From positions 682,001 to 746,000 of the forward strand of contig NZ_JACYGY010000001.1 of the NCBI RefSeq assembly GCF_015221875.1: a stretch of DNA of 64,000 bases, in the 5' to 3' direction. This document shows positions 9,026-18,380 of the stretch, piece after piece. Both the position numbers and the translations under genes were made by a program. Under the pieces are notes generated by a model that was not told the DNA's origin, searched no databases, and was given only the letters and a program-made list of their open reading frames with translations. Within the stretch, counting starts at the first letter, position 1. Every line of letters begins with the position of its first letter. Source of the stretch: Dyadobacter subterraneus (GTDB lineage Bacteria > Bacteroidota > Bacteroidia > Cytophagales > Spirosomataceae).

Positions 9026-9535
9026 TTATTCTTTATGATTTTGGCAGGTAAGCTTCGAAACATCATATCCTTTGGCTTCACACCGGGCCACAATGTCTGA
9101 ATAAAGTTTTTTATCCATCGTCTTTTTTCGACTCATAATGAATAAAAATTTATGTTCCGGGTGACCAACCACGACGTAGGAATAGTCTTGCGCAAGTTCG
9201 ATTACCCAATAATCGATTTTAAATGGCCACAAGAATTGAGCCTTCATCTGGGCATTATTAGTGCCTGGCACCTGATATACTTTGGAATTTACCGCATGAA
9301 CTTCTTCACTGCCTTCTTTTTTATAGGAGGTAACAACGTCATAATATTCCCCCTTTTTGTTCCAGGTATACTTCCCTGTTGTTTCCCTGCTTCCTTTGTC
9401 ATATGTTGACGGAATTGAATAAAGTGAATACCAGGTTCCTGCATAATGGTTGATGTCAACTTTTTCAACCGTAGTATTAGGAAGCTTGAAAGCGCATAAA
9501 AAGCAGACAAAAATGATTGATGTGAATAGTTTCAT
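9026..9535 (-). CDS. Lipocalin (Blc-like)
   Basis: 169 residues with a signal peptide (MKLFTSIIFVCFLCAF) and the lipocalin GxW signature in HYAGTWYSLYSIPS near residue 30. Other strands fit Blc: YSYVVVGHPEHKFLFIMSRKKTMD is the conserved C-terminal block. Bacterial lipocalins bind fatty acids or lysolipids in the cell envelope. No lipobox cysteine follows the signal, so it is probably soluble periplasmic. Divergently transcribed from the MocR regulator. Confidence 0.85.
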   Translation of the reverse strand: MKLFTSIIFVCFLCAFKLPNTTVEKVDINHYAGTWYSLYSIPSTYDKGSRETTGKYTWNKKGEYYDVVTSYKKEGSEEVHAVNSKVYQVPGTNNAQMKAQFLWPFKIDYWVIELAQDYSYVVVGHPEHKFLFIMSRKKTMDKKLYSDIVARCEAKGYDVSKLTCQNHKE

Positions 9536-9670
9536 AATGAAGTGCGTTTTTCGGAATATACGGTTTCATGTTTCATTTGGATGAATTATAATTTAAAACC
9601 GTCACTTTTCATGAAAATGTTTTTTGAAATAAAGACGCACCGGGCTCTTAATATTTCCTAATTTTGCCTC

Positions 9671-11155
9671 ATGAGTAGTCCGGTTCAAATTCCTTTCAAA
9701 AGCATGGTCATTATAGACCGGGTTTTGGACACACCAGTTTATTTACAGATTGTCCATCAGATAATCAACGCGATTCAGCGTGGCGTATTAACGCCCGGAA
9801 TCCAGTTGCCCGGATCTCGTGCGTTATCGCAGGAGCTTGAAGTGCATCGTAAAACCATTATCGCTGTGTATGACGAATTGAATGCCCAGGGCTGGACCGA
9901 AATTCAGCCTAATAAAGGAACTTTTGTAAGCAACAAAGCACCTGCCAGAAGATCGGATTCCTTAAAATACAATACTGAATTTCTAACAAGTTATCCGGCA
10001 AAAGCGGGTTTTGCGTTTAAACAAAACATATTGCTTGATAAACCTAGCGTAAGTACGAATTCCGTTCTTGAATTTACAGACGGCCTTCCTGATATTCGCC
10101 TGGCGCCCTTGGATCGTTTATCAAAAGTTTACGGCGGAATTTTGAAAAGGAAAAGCAGTCACAAACATTTTGGCTATTCTCATGTGGAGGGCAATGAATT
10201 TTATCGCGAAACACTTGCGCATTACCTCAACAACACCCGTGGACTGCACATTACTAAAAATAATATTTTGACAACCAGAGGAATTCATATGAGTATTTAT
10301 CTGGCTTCCAATATGTTAATTGATAAAGGTGATCTGGTTATCGTCGGGGATTTAAGTTATTATGTTGCTAATATGATCTTTCAGGAAGCCGGCGCACGTA
10401 TCATTCCGGTGGCGGTGGATGAAGATGGAATTTCTGTTGAAGCGATTAAAAAGCTCTGTGAAACCAGGAAAATCAGAATGCTTTACCTTACGCCGCATCA
10501 TCATTATCCAACAACGGTTACGCTGAGTGCTGAGCGGAGACTTGAATTGTTAAGTCTTTCAGCGCAATATGGTTTTATTATTCTGGAAGATGATTATGAC
10601 TATGATTTTCACTACAACAGCAGTCCGGTGCTGCCGCTCACCAGCGCCGACCGGCATGGAATGGTGGTTTATATCGGCTCTTTTTGTAATTCTCTTGCTC
10701 CGGGTTTTCGCTCCGGGTATTTGGTGGCGCCGGTAAATCTGATTCAGGAACTAGGAAAATTTAGACGAATCGTTGATCGTCAGGGAGATATGCTGATGGA
10801 ACAGGCTTTGGGAGAATTGCTTGAAGAAAGAGAAATACAGCGGCATCTTAAAAAAGCCTTGAAAATATATCAGGAACGAAGAGATTCTTTGTGTGATTTG
10901 TTAAATTCAGAACTGGGCGATTATGTGTCATTTTCAGCGCCGCCGGGAGGATTATCTATCTGGACAAAATGGAATTCTGAACTCAACCTCATGCGGATCA
11001 GCAAAAATTGTCTGGCGCAAAATCTCCATTTACCTCAAAAACTTTTATATCAAACTGAAAGTGTAACAGCCATGCGCCTGGGCTTTGGAAATCTGACGAT
11101 TGAGGAAATGAAAGAGGCAGTTAGTATTCTAAAAAAAGCAGTTATGAAAGGATAG
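9671..11155 (+). CDS. MocR-type PLP-dependent transcriptional regulator
   Basis: 494 residues: GntR-type winged helix at about 10-85 (PVYLQIVHQIINAIQRGVL...LPGSRALSQELEVHRKTI) fused to an aminotransferase class I-like domain (about 120-490). The PLP-binding area is recognisable as YLTPHHHYPTT and ILEDDYDYDF. The usual Schiff-base lysine after SFS is not visible: the block reads GSFCNSLAPGFRSGYL, so the lysine position (SKxLxPGxR in relatives) appears to be Asn-Ser. If real, PLP would not be held covalently. No regulated partner is obvious next to it. Confidence 0.85.
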   Translation: MSSPVQIPFKSMVIIDRVLDTPVYLQIVHQIINAIQRGVLTPGIQLPGSRALSQELEVHRKTIIAVYDELNAQGWTEIQPNKGTFVSNKAPARRSDSLKYNTEFLTSYPAKAGFAFKQNILLDKPSVSTNSVLEFTDGLPDIRLAPLDRLSKVYGGILKRKSSHKHFGYSHVEGNEFYRETLAHYLNNTRGLHITKNNILTTRGIHMSIYLASNMLIDKGDLVIVGDLSYYVANMIFQEAGARIIPVAVDEDGISVEAIKKLCETRKIRMLYLTPHHHYPTTVTLSAERRLELLSLSAQYGFIILEDDYDYDFHYNSSPVLPLTSADRHGMVVYIGSFCNSLAPGFRSGYLVAPVNLIQELGKFRRIVDRQGDMLMEQALGELLEEREIQRHLKKALKIYQERRDSLCDLLNSELGDYVSFSAPPGGLSIWTKWNSELNLMRISKNCLAQNLHLPQKLLYQTESVTAMRLGFGNLTIEEMKEAVSILKKAVMKG

Positions 11156-11173
11156 TCAAAATAGTATTGACAA

Positions 11174-11359
11174 TTATGGCAAATTATTACTATCCTCTGA
11201 CGATGGTTTTTCTTTGTCCTCACTTTGCTTTTTATCAAGCTTTCCAGAAATCCAGGAAGCCAGCACAAAAGGCGAAAGTAAGATGCTGGTGATCACAGTG
11301 GCTAAAAACCATATGATAACAACAATTCCTTTTATTAAAATAATAAAAAATCTGCTCAT
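11174..11359 (-). CDS. Small hypothetical membrane protein
   Basis: 61 residues from ATG 11359: a hydrophobic stretch (FFIILIKGIVVIIWFLATVITSILLSPFVLASW as two short helices) followed by a charged tail KLDKKQSEDKEKPSSEDSNN. The strong hydrophobic/charged split favours a real peptide. It converges on the MocR gene with 18 nt between stops. No family recognised. Confidence 0.45.
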   Translation of the reverse strand: MSRFFIILIKGIVVIIWFLATVITSILLSPFVLASWISGKLDKKQSEDKEKPSSEDSNNLP

Positions 11360-11756
11360 CAAACAACGGAGGGATAGTCCTTTTTAATTAGATATTTTAT
11401 AAGTTAAATCTTTGAAAGTCTCGCTTTTATCGTATTTCAGACCTGGTGAAAGAAGACTTTTCTTCGTTGAGTGGAGCTTGAATTAATAGTGGGCAAATGT
11501 ACTAACTATTTGATTATAAGTGACATATTTTGATTTAACGGTCACTCTTTCCATATACAGCTAAGTTTTACTTCTACAAGATTTGTAGGCCTTTAAAGTA
11601 GTAGTAATGTAAAGAATTAGCGGAGTGTTTGAATAGTTTTATTTTAAATTATTTAAATCATAAAATTTTACATTATCTTCGGAATAATAAATTTTTTCGT
11701 AGAAAAAATTCTATTGATATATTTGCACTATGTAGAACCTCTATTGGAAAAAAAAA
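11360..11756. other. Intergenic region, 397 nt
   Basis: AT-rich spacer between the small membrane protein and the secreted protein at 11757. Apart from the promoter candidate at 11718-11725 I see no gene or strong repeat. Confidence 0.5.
11718..11725 (+). promoter_or_regulatory. Bacteroidota-type -7 box
   Basis: TATATTTG fits the TAnnTTTG -7 element; a T-rich stretch (TTTTTTCG) sits about 20 nt upstream in the place of the -33 box. The start of the secreted protein gene is 31 nt downstream. Confidence 0.4.
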
Positions 11757-12260
11757 GTGAAAAAATATTTAATAGTTTTGATTATGTGTTGTATTTCAAC
11801 ACAGTTTGTTTTTGCACAGGATCTTATAGTCAAACATGATGGTGCGAAGTTAAATGTCAAGGTTAATTACGTAACTGAAAGTATCATTGTTTATACAGAT
11901 CCGGCAAATTCCCATTCAGACAAATTAGGTAAAGCAGAAGTTGAGAAAATAGTTTATAAGTCCGGCCGTATCGAGCCAATTTCAGATAAAATAGAGGTAC
12001 ATGGTAAAAAAGACTGGGAGAAAATTGTTGTAACCAGCAATCCCCTTTCTGTTATAGGATTGATCAAAAAGGGAGAAATTCATGTGAAATCAGTCCATCA
12101 GATTCATGGTATTTCAAATATCGAATCCAAAGACGTTGAAAAGATGAAAAAACAGGCTGCTGAAATGGGAGCGCACGTTATTGTGCTGAAAGGGTATGAC
12201 GCACGTCAGGAATCTATTAAAAATAACGACCAGGTTGTGATCGCATACGGGTATGAATGA
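11757..12260 (+). CDS. Secreted hypothetical protein with YbjQ/DUF4156-like C-terminus
   Basis: 167 residues starting at GTG 11757, chosen because it completes a signal peptide (KKYLIVLIMCCISTQFVFAQ). The first mature part (DLIVKHDGAKLNVKVNYVTESIIVYTDP) looks like the periplasmic beta repeat found in many Bacteroidota proteins of unknown function. The C-terminal half (KKQAAEMGAHVIVLKGYDAR) resembles the heavy-metal/YbjQ-type Ala-Ala-x-x-Gly-Ala motif. Single gene with its own terminator. Function unknown. Confidence 0.65.
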   Translation: MKKYLIVLIMCCISTQFVFAQDLIVKHDGAKLNVKVNYVTESIIVYTDPANSHSDKLGKAEVEKIVYKSGRIEPISDKIEVHGKKDWEKIVVTSNPLSVIGLIKKGEIHVKSVHQIHGISNIESKDVEKMKKQAAEMGAHVIVLKGYDARQESIKNNDQVVIAYGYE

Positions 12261-12296
12261 TAAGAAATTTTTTTTTGATCTTTAAAAAAATTATAG

Positions 12297-12330
12297 TCTG
12301 CTGTTACTTCCCACGTAGCAGCTTTTTTTA
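12297..12330 (+). terminator. Rho-independent terminator
   Basis: CTGCT...AGCAG stem with a bulge (around TTACTTCCCACGTA) followed by seven T, 37 nt past the stop of the secreted protein. Confidence 0.65.
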
Positions 12331-12695
12331 CGTATAAGGCGTCAGGTTAAATTTAGTTGAGATAATATTTGCAAAAACAGGCACAAACAAAATATTTATT
12401 GCCTCAATAATAGATTTAGTGATTTTTACTCTTGTTTTGGACGTCCTGATTCTAGTGGAGACAATATTCTTTCTCACATTAATAAAAGAGTTTTTGAACA
12501 TTTTCTCTTCTCTCAACTGAGGAAATTGATTTAAAAATAACTACTTTTGCGTCCATTATATGAAGAACGCTTAACAATGAGTCGCCATAACACCAGATGT
12601 TATCGAATTCATGCAATGTAAAGCTTCCGCGGAAAAATGATAATTGACTTATGTGAATTATTTCCCGGAAAAGATGTTCTCTATAAATATATTTT
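12331..12695. other. Intergenic region, no supported gene
   Basis: AT-rich stretch between the terminator and the hypothetical frame at 12696. Short frames here on both strands have no start context, domain or composition that supports them. Confidence 0.5.
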
Positions 12696-13115
12696 ATGGA
12701 AGCAGGGTTCAATATTGTTGAAGTACCCGGTTCTAAGAATCGGAAAGTTGCAGGAAAAAAGCAACAATGGTACAGAACGGCAATTTCAGAAATGTTTTCA
12801 TCTTATTGTAATCTGCTGTACATCAGTGCTTTCGTACAGAATGTAGATGGAAATCAGAATGTTTTGGTTTCAAAATTGTTTCCATATTCATTTCATCAGT
12901 CCAACACAGAAGGCAATTTATTTTTCTCCACAGATTCGGAAACGAAGTCTGTATTCAGTTTAAAACTTCAAAAAACAATTCGTTTACTCTTTTCCGGTGA
13001 TACTGTTGTATTAGTTAAATCTTATTTTTCTTCAATTTATAAAATGAAGAATTTGGATTTTAATTATATGATTGCATCGTTTGGCGGGAGAGCGATAAAT
13101 TTAAAAAACAGATAA
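12696..13115 (+). CDS. Hypothetical protein immediately upstream of the IMP dehydrogenase
   Basis: 139-codon open frame whose TAA ends one base before the IMP dehydrogenase ATG, as in coupled operons. It has no recognisable domain or signal peptide; it is rich in Ser, Phe, Leu and Asn ([20 protein letters not shown]). The length is unlikely by chance in AT-rich DNA, yet codon use is not convincing. It may be a real small gene, a leader or a decayed gene. Confidence 0.33.
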   Translation: MEAGFNIVEVPGSKNRKVAGKKQQWYRTAISEMFSSYCNLLYISAFVQNVDGNQNVLVSKLFPYSFHQSNTEGNLFFSTDSETKSVFSLKLQKTIRLLFSGDTVVLVKSYFSSIYKMKNLDFNYMIASFGGRAINLKNR

Positions 13116-13116
13116 A

Positions 13117-14607
13117 ATGGCTCAGTATTTAAACGAAACATCGAGAACTTTTAGCGAATACCTGTTAATTCCTGGTCTGACAACCAAGGATTGTGTTCCA
13201 AATAAGGTATCATTAAAAACGCCTTTGACAAAATTCAAAAAGGGAGAAATCTCTGATATAGAACTGAATGTGCCTTTTGTATCAGCCATCATGCAGTCGG
13301 TGTCTGATGATAATATGGCCATTGCATTGGCGAAAAACGGTGGGCTTTCATTCATTTTTGGTTCTCAATCCATTGAAGAGCAAGCTGAAATGATCAGAAA
13401 AGTGAAAAATCACAAATCCGGCTTTGTTATCAGCACTGCTAACCTTACGCAAGAACATACGCTAAAAGATGTCATTCTTTTAAAAGGGAAAACCGGACAC
13501 TCAACCATCGCAATTACTGACAATGGAAAGCCTGAAGGAAAATTGCTGGGTATTGTGACGAGCAGAGATTACCGTGTCACAAACGATAGTCTGGATAAAA
13601 AGGTGAAGGAATTCATGACACCTTTTTCAAATCTTGTAACGGCAGAACTTGGAATTTCACTGAAAGAGGCAAATGATATTATTTGGGAACACAAGCTTAA
13701 CAGTCTTCCTGTAATTGATGAAAATAACAATTTCAAATTCTTTGTTTTCAGAAAGGATTATGATAATCACAAAGACAATCCGTTGGAATTGTCTGATTCT
13801 CAAAAGAAATTAATCGTTGGTGCCGGTATCAACACAAGAGATTATAAAGAAAGAGTTCCTGCTTTGGTTGAAGCTGGTGCAGATGTTTTATGTATAGATT
13901 CGTCAGACGGATTTTCTGAATGGCAAAAAGAAACGCTGGAATACATCAAAACTGAGTTTGGCGGAAAAGTAAAAGTTGGTGCCGGGAATGTTGTTGACAA
14001 AGAAGGTTTCTTATACCTTGTTGAAGCAGGTGCTGATTTTATTAAGGTTGGTGTGGGCGGAGGATCTATTTGTATTACCAGAGAAACAAAAGGTATTGGC
14101 CGTGGCCAGGCGACTGCGCTTATTGAAGTGGCAGATGCACGTGACGAATATTTTAAAGAAACGGGAATTTATATTCCGATCTGTTCGGATGGAGGAATTG
14201 CCCAAGATTATCACATGGTGCTTGCTCTGGCCATGGGTGCTGACTTTCTGATGATGGGAAGATATTTCGCTCGTTTTGATGAAAGTCCGACACGGAAATT
14301 AATGGTTAATGGAAACTATGTAAAAGAGTATTGGGGTGAAGGTTCCAATCGTGCACGCAACTGGCAACGCTATGATATGGGTGATACCTCAGACGGGCTG
14401 AAATTCGAAGAAGGTGTTGACAGCTACGTTCCTTATGCTGGTACATTAAAAGACAATCTGGCAATAACTGTTGGTAAAATTAAATCAACCATGTGCAGCT
14501 GTGGAACAATTTCGATACCATTATTGAAAGAAAAAGCGAAAATTACATTAGTGTCTTCTGTAAGTATAGTTGAAGGCGGAGCACATGATGTGATTGTAAA
14601 AGAATAA
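13117..14607 (+). CDS. guaB: Inosine-5'-monophosphate dehydrogenase, Tritrichomonas-like type
   Basis: 496-residue cytosolic enzyme that oxidises IMP to XMP with NAD+, the committed step to GMP. A (beta/alpha)8 barrel carries an inserted CBS pair (about 100-220). The catalytic loop is [18 protein letters not shown] with Cys319, and the mobile flap is RNWQRYD with Arg418-Tyr419. These motifs and even the residue numbers equal those I recall for Tritrichomonas foetus IMPDH, unlike the GPGSICTTR/GxGxPQ loop of common bacterial GuaB. The C-terminus ([19 protein letters not shown]) also matches. Followed by a strong terminator; monocistronic unless the 139-codon frame upstream is real. Confidence 0.93.
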   Translation: MAQYLNETSRTFSEYLLIPGLTTKDCVPNKVSLKTPLTKFKKGEISDIELNVPFVSAIMQSVSDDNMAIALAKNGGLSFIFGSQSIEEQAEMIRKVKNHKSGFVISTANLTQEHTLKDVILLKGKTGHSTIAITDNGKPEGKLLGIVTSRDYRVTNDSLDKKVKEFMTPFSNLVTAELGISLKEANDIIWEHKLNSLPVIDENNNFKFFVFRKDYDNHKDNPLELSDSQKKLIVGAGINTRDYKERVPALVEAGADVLCIDSSDGFSEWQKETLEYIKTEFGGKVKVGAGNVVDKEGFLYLVEAGADFIKVGVGGGSICITRETKGIGRGQATALIEVADARDEYFKETGIYIPICSDGGIAQDYHMVLALAMGADFLMMGRYFARFDESPTRKLMVNGNYVKEYWGEGSNRARNWQRYDMGDTSDGLKFEEGVDSYVPYAGTLKDNLAITVGKIKSTMCSCGTISIPLLKEKAKITLVSSVSIVEGGAHDVIVKE

Positions 14608-14626
14608 AATTCAGCATATTAATTTG

Positions 14627-14668
14627 GCCGGCCAGACAAGTTTTTATACTTGCCTGGCCGGCTTTTTT
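14627..14668 (+). terminator. Strong intrinsic terminator of guaB
   Basis: 14-bp stem (GCCGGCCAGACAAG against CTTGCCTGGCCGGC, one mismatch), 8-nt loop, then six T. Confidence 0.85.
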
Positions 14669-14700
14669 AATTTAGATTTTTCTCCTAAGTAAATTCCAGG

Positions 14701-15005
14701 GCTACGTATCGGTCATGCCTCTTGCAGTTTATTCTTTACAAATGCCATCGGCATGACCGACATTGTAGCCGTGGATTTTAACCCACGAACAAGGAAATTA
14801 CATTTTTCTGTAAATGCCATCGGCATGACCGACATTGTAGCCGTTGGTTTTAACCCACGGACAAGGAAATTACATTTTTCTGTAAATGCCATCGGCATGA
14901 CCGACATTGTAGCCGTGGGTTTTAACCCCCGGAACCGGAAATTTCCCTAACAATTTAAAATGCCGTAGGCATGGCCGACATGATAGCTATGGATTAACCC
15001 ATGAA
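14701..15005. repeat. Tandem 72-bp REP-like palindromic repeats (three units plus a degenerate fourth)
   Basis: Units begin at 14743, 14815 and 14887 (period exactly 72 nt); a diverged unit follows at about 14961 (ATGCCGTAGGCATGGCCGAC). Each unit has ATGCC-N3-GGCAT, then GTAG directly followed by a hairpin whose consensus is CCGTGGGTTTTAACCCACGG. An inverted partial copy (GGTCATGCC) lies at 14711. GTAG plus hairpin is the classic REP element layout mobilised by RAYT transposases. The open frames through this array on both strands are artefacts of the 72-nt (24-codon) period. Confidence 0.85.
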
Positions 15006-15189
15006 ATCTCAGAATTTAATTAAATCATTTGTAAAATAATACCGAATGGTATATTTTTGTTTTGGAATTGACGAGATGAAACCTGATACAATACTTTCAT
15101 TTTTGAGAAATAGTAATTCATAAAAAAACACAATTAAAAAGATCGGCAATGAGAAAGTTATTGATAAGAATATACCGATCGTTATTATT

Positions 15190-16728
15190 ATGAAAAGAAC
15201 AATCCTTCTGATTACCGTGATTGCGGCTGCCGTCATGGAATTAATTGATACATCAATTGTAAACGTTGCCCTGTCGCATATGAGCGGAAACCTGGGTTCC
15301 ACGCTTGAAGATACCTCCTGGGTAATAACATCTTATGCCATAGCCAACGTGATCATTATCCCGATGACCAGCTTTCTTGCCCTGAAACTGGGTCGGAGAA
15401 ATTATTACATCGGATCCGTCATTGCTTTCACATTCTTTTCCTTTATGTGCGGACAAGCGTCAGGAATCTGGATGCTGGTTTTCTTTCGATTTTTACAGGG
15501 ACTTGGCGGAGGCGCGTTGCTTTCTGTTTCCCAGGCTATTGTTTTTGAATTATTTCCAAAAGAAAAACAAAATGTGGCCAGCGCCATTTTTGGCGTAGGT
15601 GTATTTTTAGGCCCAACGATAGGGCCGACCTTGGGTGGTTTTATCACAGAATATTACTCCTGGCCGTGGATTTTCTACATCAATGTTCCCATTGGAATAA
15701 CGGTAGCTTCACTTTGTTATGTTTTACTGGGAGAGCCAAAATTCAAGCAAGCGGCGGGAAATATCGACTGGACAGGCATTTTGTTATTGGCTATTGGTGT
15801 CGGTTCCTTACAAACTGTTTTGGAAAGGGGAGAAATAGATGACTGGTTCGATGCCAATTATATTATTTGGCTGAGCGTAGCAGCATCACTTGGACTATCC
15901 TTATTTATCTGGTGGGAATTGAAAGTGAAAAGTCCGGTGGTTAATCTGCGGGTTTTGAAAAGCAAAAATCTTAGTATCGCGGCAATTGTCACATTTATTT
16001 CCGGAATCGGGCTTTTCAGTTCTGTCTTTTTAACGCCGGTTTTTGCACAGCGTTTATTGAATTTTACACCTTCACAAACCGGATTACTATTATTGCCAGG
16101 CGCTTTTCTGGCAATTGGGGGTTTAATTATCTCGGCAAAATTATTACAGAAAGGCGTTTCTCCATTGTTTATGATCACAACCGGGATGATACTTTTTGTT
16201 CTGTTCAGCTGGCAGATGTCACGGTTAAATTTGAATGCCAGTGCACATGACATTACCATTTCCCTGATTTTCCGAGGTGTCGGACTTGCGATTGTAACAG
16301 TGCCGCTTACGGCGCTGGCAGTTTCTGCACTTGAACCGAAAGATATTCCGCAAGGCGCAGCACTAAATAATATGATGCGGCAACTTGGAGGCTCGGTGGG
16401 GCTGGCTATGGTGAATACGTATTTGCATAACCGTAATGCCCTGCACCGATCTGATCTTGTTTCAAATGTTACGGAATATAATCCCCTGGCCATGCAGCGT
16501 GTTGCCGGCTACACCAATTTTTTCATGAGTAAAGGTTTCACTTTATTCGATGCCAATAAAAAAGCAATGGGTTTAATCGATGCAGGAATTGGGCGCCAGA
16601 GTAACTTGCTAAGTTTTAACGATGCCTATTTATTAGTCGGCGCTGTTTTTCTTTGTGCTTTGCCATTATTGTTTTTAGTTACAAAGAAAAAAGGAAGCAA
16701 GCCGCAAGTCATTTTGTCGGATCACTAA
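15190..16728 (+). CDS. DHA2 family (EmrB/QacA-type) MFS drug exporter
   Basis: 512-residue inner-membrane H+ antiporter with 14 predicted helices. Motif A-like LKLGRRNYYIGSV sits in loop 2-3, and the antiporter motif C is seen as GVGVFLGPTIGPTLGGF near residue 145. The N-terminus (AAVMELIDTSIVNVALSHM) is the D1 motif of the DHA2 group. EmrA-type adaptor and TolC partners, usual for this group, are not adjacent, so the partner must lie elsewhere or be absent. Substrate unknown. Confidence 0.9.
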   Translation: MKRTILLITVIAAAVMELIDTSIVNVALSHMSGNLGSTLEDTSWVITSYAIANVIIIPMTSFLALKLGRRNYYIGSVIAFTFFSFMCGQASGIWMLVFFRFLQGLGGGALLSVSQAIVFELFPKEKQNVASAIFGVGVFLGPTIGPTLGGFITEYYSWPWIFYINVPIGITVASLCYVLLGEPKFKQAAGNIDWTGILLLAIGVGSLQTVLERGEIDDWFDANYIIWLSVAASLGLSLFIWWELKVKSPVVNLRVLKSKNLSIAAIVTFISGIGLFSSVFLTPVFAQRLLNFTPSQTGLLLLPGAFLAIGGLIISAKLLQKGVSPLFMITTGMILFVLFSWQMSRLNLNASAHDITISLIFRGVGLAIVTVPLTALAVSALEPKDIPQGAALNNMMRQLGGSVGLAMVNTYLHNRNALHRSDLVSNVTEYNPLAMQRVAGYTNFFMSKGFTLFDANKKAMGLIDAGIGRQSNLLSFNDAYLLVGAVFLCALPLLFLVTKKKGSKPQVILSDH

Positions 16729-16776
16729 ACGCTGATAATCACATTAAATAAGAAATTGTTTCTGGTAACTTCTCTT

Positions 16777-17151
16777 TCAGATATTTCTGAAATGAGGATC
16801 ATAAAAAGTTTTCCAAACCTTTATTGTTTCTTCAATGGTTTCGGGTGGACTGGACAGGTAATCTTTAATTTTGGTGAGATTCACAGACGTGGAATGGCTG
16901 GAAGAAGACCTTACCAGATTTGTTAAAAGTTTGTCAATGGCCGATGAATCTGTTTGCCAGTTTGGGCTGTATTTTTGGTACCAGTTTTCGTTCAAAAAAG
17001 CAAAACCTTCATAAGTGTACGCATTGACAATTCCGTCGGAATCAATAATGACTGCTTCGGTGGGATTTTCTTTTTCAAGTTCAGCATATTTTTCGTTGAA
17101 ATTTGTAATGCCTTCGCCCAGTATGGCAATGTTTCTTAATACCTTAATCAT
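16777..17151 (-). CDS. Hypothetical protein
   Basis: 124 residues, no signal peptide or membrane helix, mixed charged composition (MIKVLRNIAILGEGITNFNE; IDSDGIVNAYTYEGFAFLNENWYQKY; C-terminus KVWKTFYDPHFRNI). No family recognised. A normal amino-acid composition and a clear ATG support it as a real gene. Converges on the DHA2 exporter. Confidence 0.5.
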   Translation of the reverse strand: MIKVLRNIAILGEGITNFNEKYAELEKENPTEAVIIDSDGIVNAYTYEGFAFLNENWYQKYSPNWQTDSSAIDKLLTNLVRSSSSHSTSVNLTKIKDYLSSPPETIEETIKVWKTFYDPHFRNI

Positions 17152-17652
17152 GATTCGGGGTTTGTTCTGAGGTAATTATTCGTTTTGATTATTAATTTAC
17201 CAGACATAATTATCATGCCGGCAAAGCTGGTTCCCGTTTTTTGAATTAATTATCTAACGGTCTGGCTTTCATTTCGTCAAAAATTAAGGGAATCAGGATT
17301 TTATTCCGGATTCCCTTCCTGGTGTTAATAGAGCGAGGTTTTACATAAGTTCTTAAGGGTCGGGCTTAAAAAAATATGCCAGTTATTAATATTTTCAATG
17401 ACAGCGTTTGCGTTTTATCTGTATTTATATCAATCCTCTCTGCTGTAAAGGTACCATCGAAATGGGTTATTTCAAACAGTAAGATTTTTCAATTTAAATG
17501 GTCTGAAATTGAATCGCGGTTTATAAATTTATCATTCAATTTTGATAAAAATAGATGTTCCGGTCGAAATCCGTTTTTCGATTGCTTACTTTTGAATGTT
17601 ATTATTCCCGGAGCTGTTTTGTTAAACAGTATCCCATTTTACTATCTTTAAA
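17152..17652. other. Intergenic region, 501 nt, with one hairpin
   Basis: Lies between divergent unknown genes. It contains a hairpin at 17286-17317 (AAGGGAATCAGGA against TTCCGGATTCCCTT). A 91-codon frame at 17376-17651 has no recognisable features and is not supported. Confidence 0.5.
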
Positions 17653-18150
17653 ATGATTAAAATTTCGCAGCTTCCTTTAATTACTACCGCTGATCAGTTC
17701 CATGCAGCAAAACAGATTCTGCTTGTGGATGTGTTATATGTTGGTGATGCGCCAAGAACGATGCGGGAATATATCAAAACAAGTCACGGCGGATTTGTTT
17801 ACGAAAAGAAAACTTACATGCCGATAACCTTAACCGGAAATCCGGAAAGTCTGATTGCTAATGCGGAAAAGGGTATTCATTTCAAATTTGATAAAGGGTT
17901 TGAAAATGTATATTTCCTTGATGGAAATCTGGATTCTGCGATCTGGCACAGGAAATTGTATGATATGACTGCCTACGCCAATGAGCCGGCAATTGGTTTT
18001 GAACGCGAAGTGGATTTTATTATTGAAAGATACTTATCAGGTTACGTTGAATATCCAAAACCGGAAACCACCCTATTAAAATTGCCTGCAAAAATGCCGG
18101 CAATTGGCACCAAAGCCATGCGCGGATTAAAGCCGGTTGTCAGGAAATAA
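17653..18150 (+). CDS. Hypothetical protein
   Basis: 165 residues, probably cytosolic, no recognised domain. Notable blocks are GDAPRTMREYIKTSHGGFVYEKK, FKFDKGFENVYFLDGNLDSAIWHRKLYDMT and a basic C-terminus KAMRGLKPVVRK. Normal codon use and a clean ATG after a 500-nt intergenic region support it as a real gene. No functional neighbour. Confidence 0.55.
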   Translation: MIKISQLPLITTADQFHAAKQILLVDVLYVGDAPRTMREYIKTSHGGFVYEKKTYMPITLTGNPESLIANAEKGIHFKFDKGFENVYFLDGNLDSAIWHRKLYDMTAYANEPAIGFEREVDFIIERYLSGYVEYPKPETTLLKLPAKMPAIGTKAMRGLKPVVRK

Positions 18151-18182
18151 TTTGAGAAATTGATCTTGGATAGTTTTGTTTA

Positions 18183-18337
18183 CCCGTCCGACGGCGAAAA
18201 AGCCGTCGGACGGGCCGCCAATAACAACTTATTTGCCAGAAACGCGTTCGGGCCACCGATCAGACGGTTTTTTCCACCGTCCGACCGGTAAACAAAACAT
18301 GGATCTTGCCAGAAACGCGTTCCGGTAAACAAAACAT
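18183..18337. repeat. GC-rich palindrome and short direct repeats
   Basis: A perfect 13-bp stem (CCCGTCCGACGGC / GCCGTCGGACGGG, loop GAAAAA) at 18183-18214; a smaller GACGG/CCGTC hairpin at 18263-18281; direct repeats TTGCCAGAAACGCGTTC (18233, 18306) and CCGGTAAACAAAACAT (18285, 18322). An inverted relative of the main palindrome lies at 20124-20156. GC content stands out from the flanks, as for dispersed REP-type elements. Confidence 0.75.
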
Positions 18338-18380
18338 AAATCAAAAATCCTAATCAGAAAACTCCCGGAATTTAGAAACC

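Noticed and set aside
12328..12516. 62-codon frame on the minus strand
   Set aside because: Overlaps the terminator, very Ile/Thr/Lys-rich as expected of translated AT-rich spacer; no support.
14713..14950. Overlapping ~65-codon reading frames on both strands with repeated peptides
   Set aside because: They arise because the 72-bp repeat is a multiple of three; the DNA is a REP-like array.
15858..16493. 211-codon frame antisense to the DHA2 exporter
   Set aside because: Shadow of a well-supported membrane protein gene; Ser/Arg/Pro-rich low-complexity translation.
17376..17651. 91-codon frame before the unknown gene at 17653
   Set aside because: No domain, unusual composition and no promoter context; likely chance.
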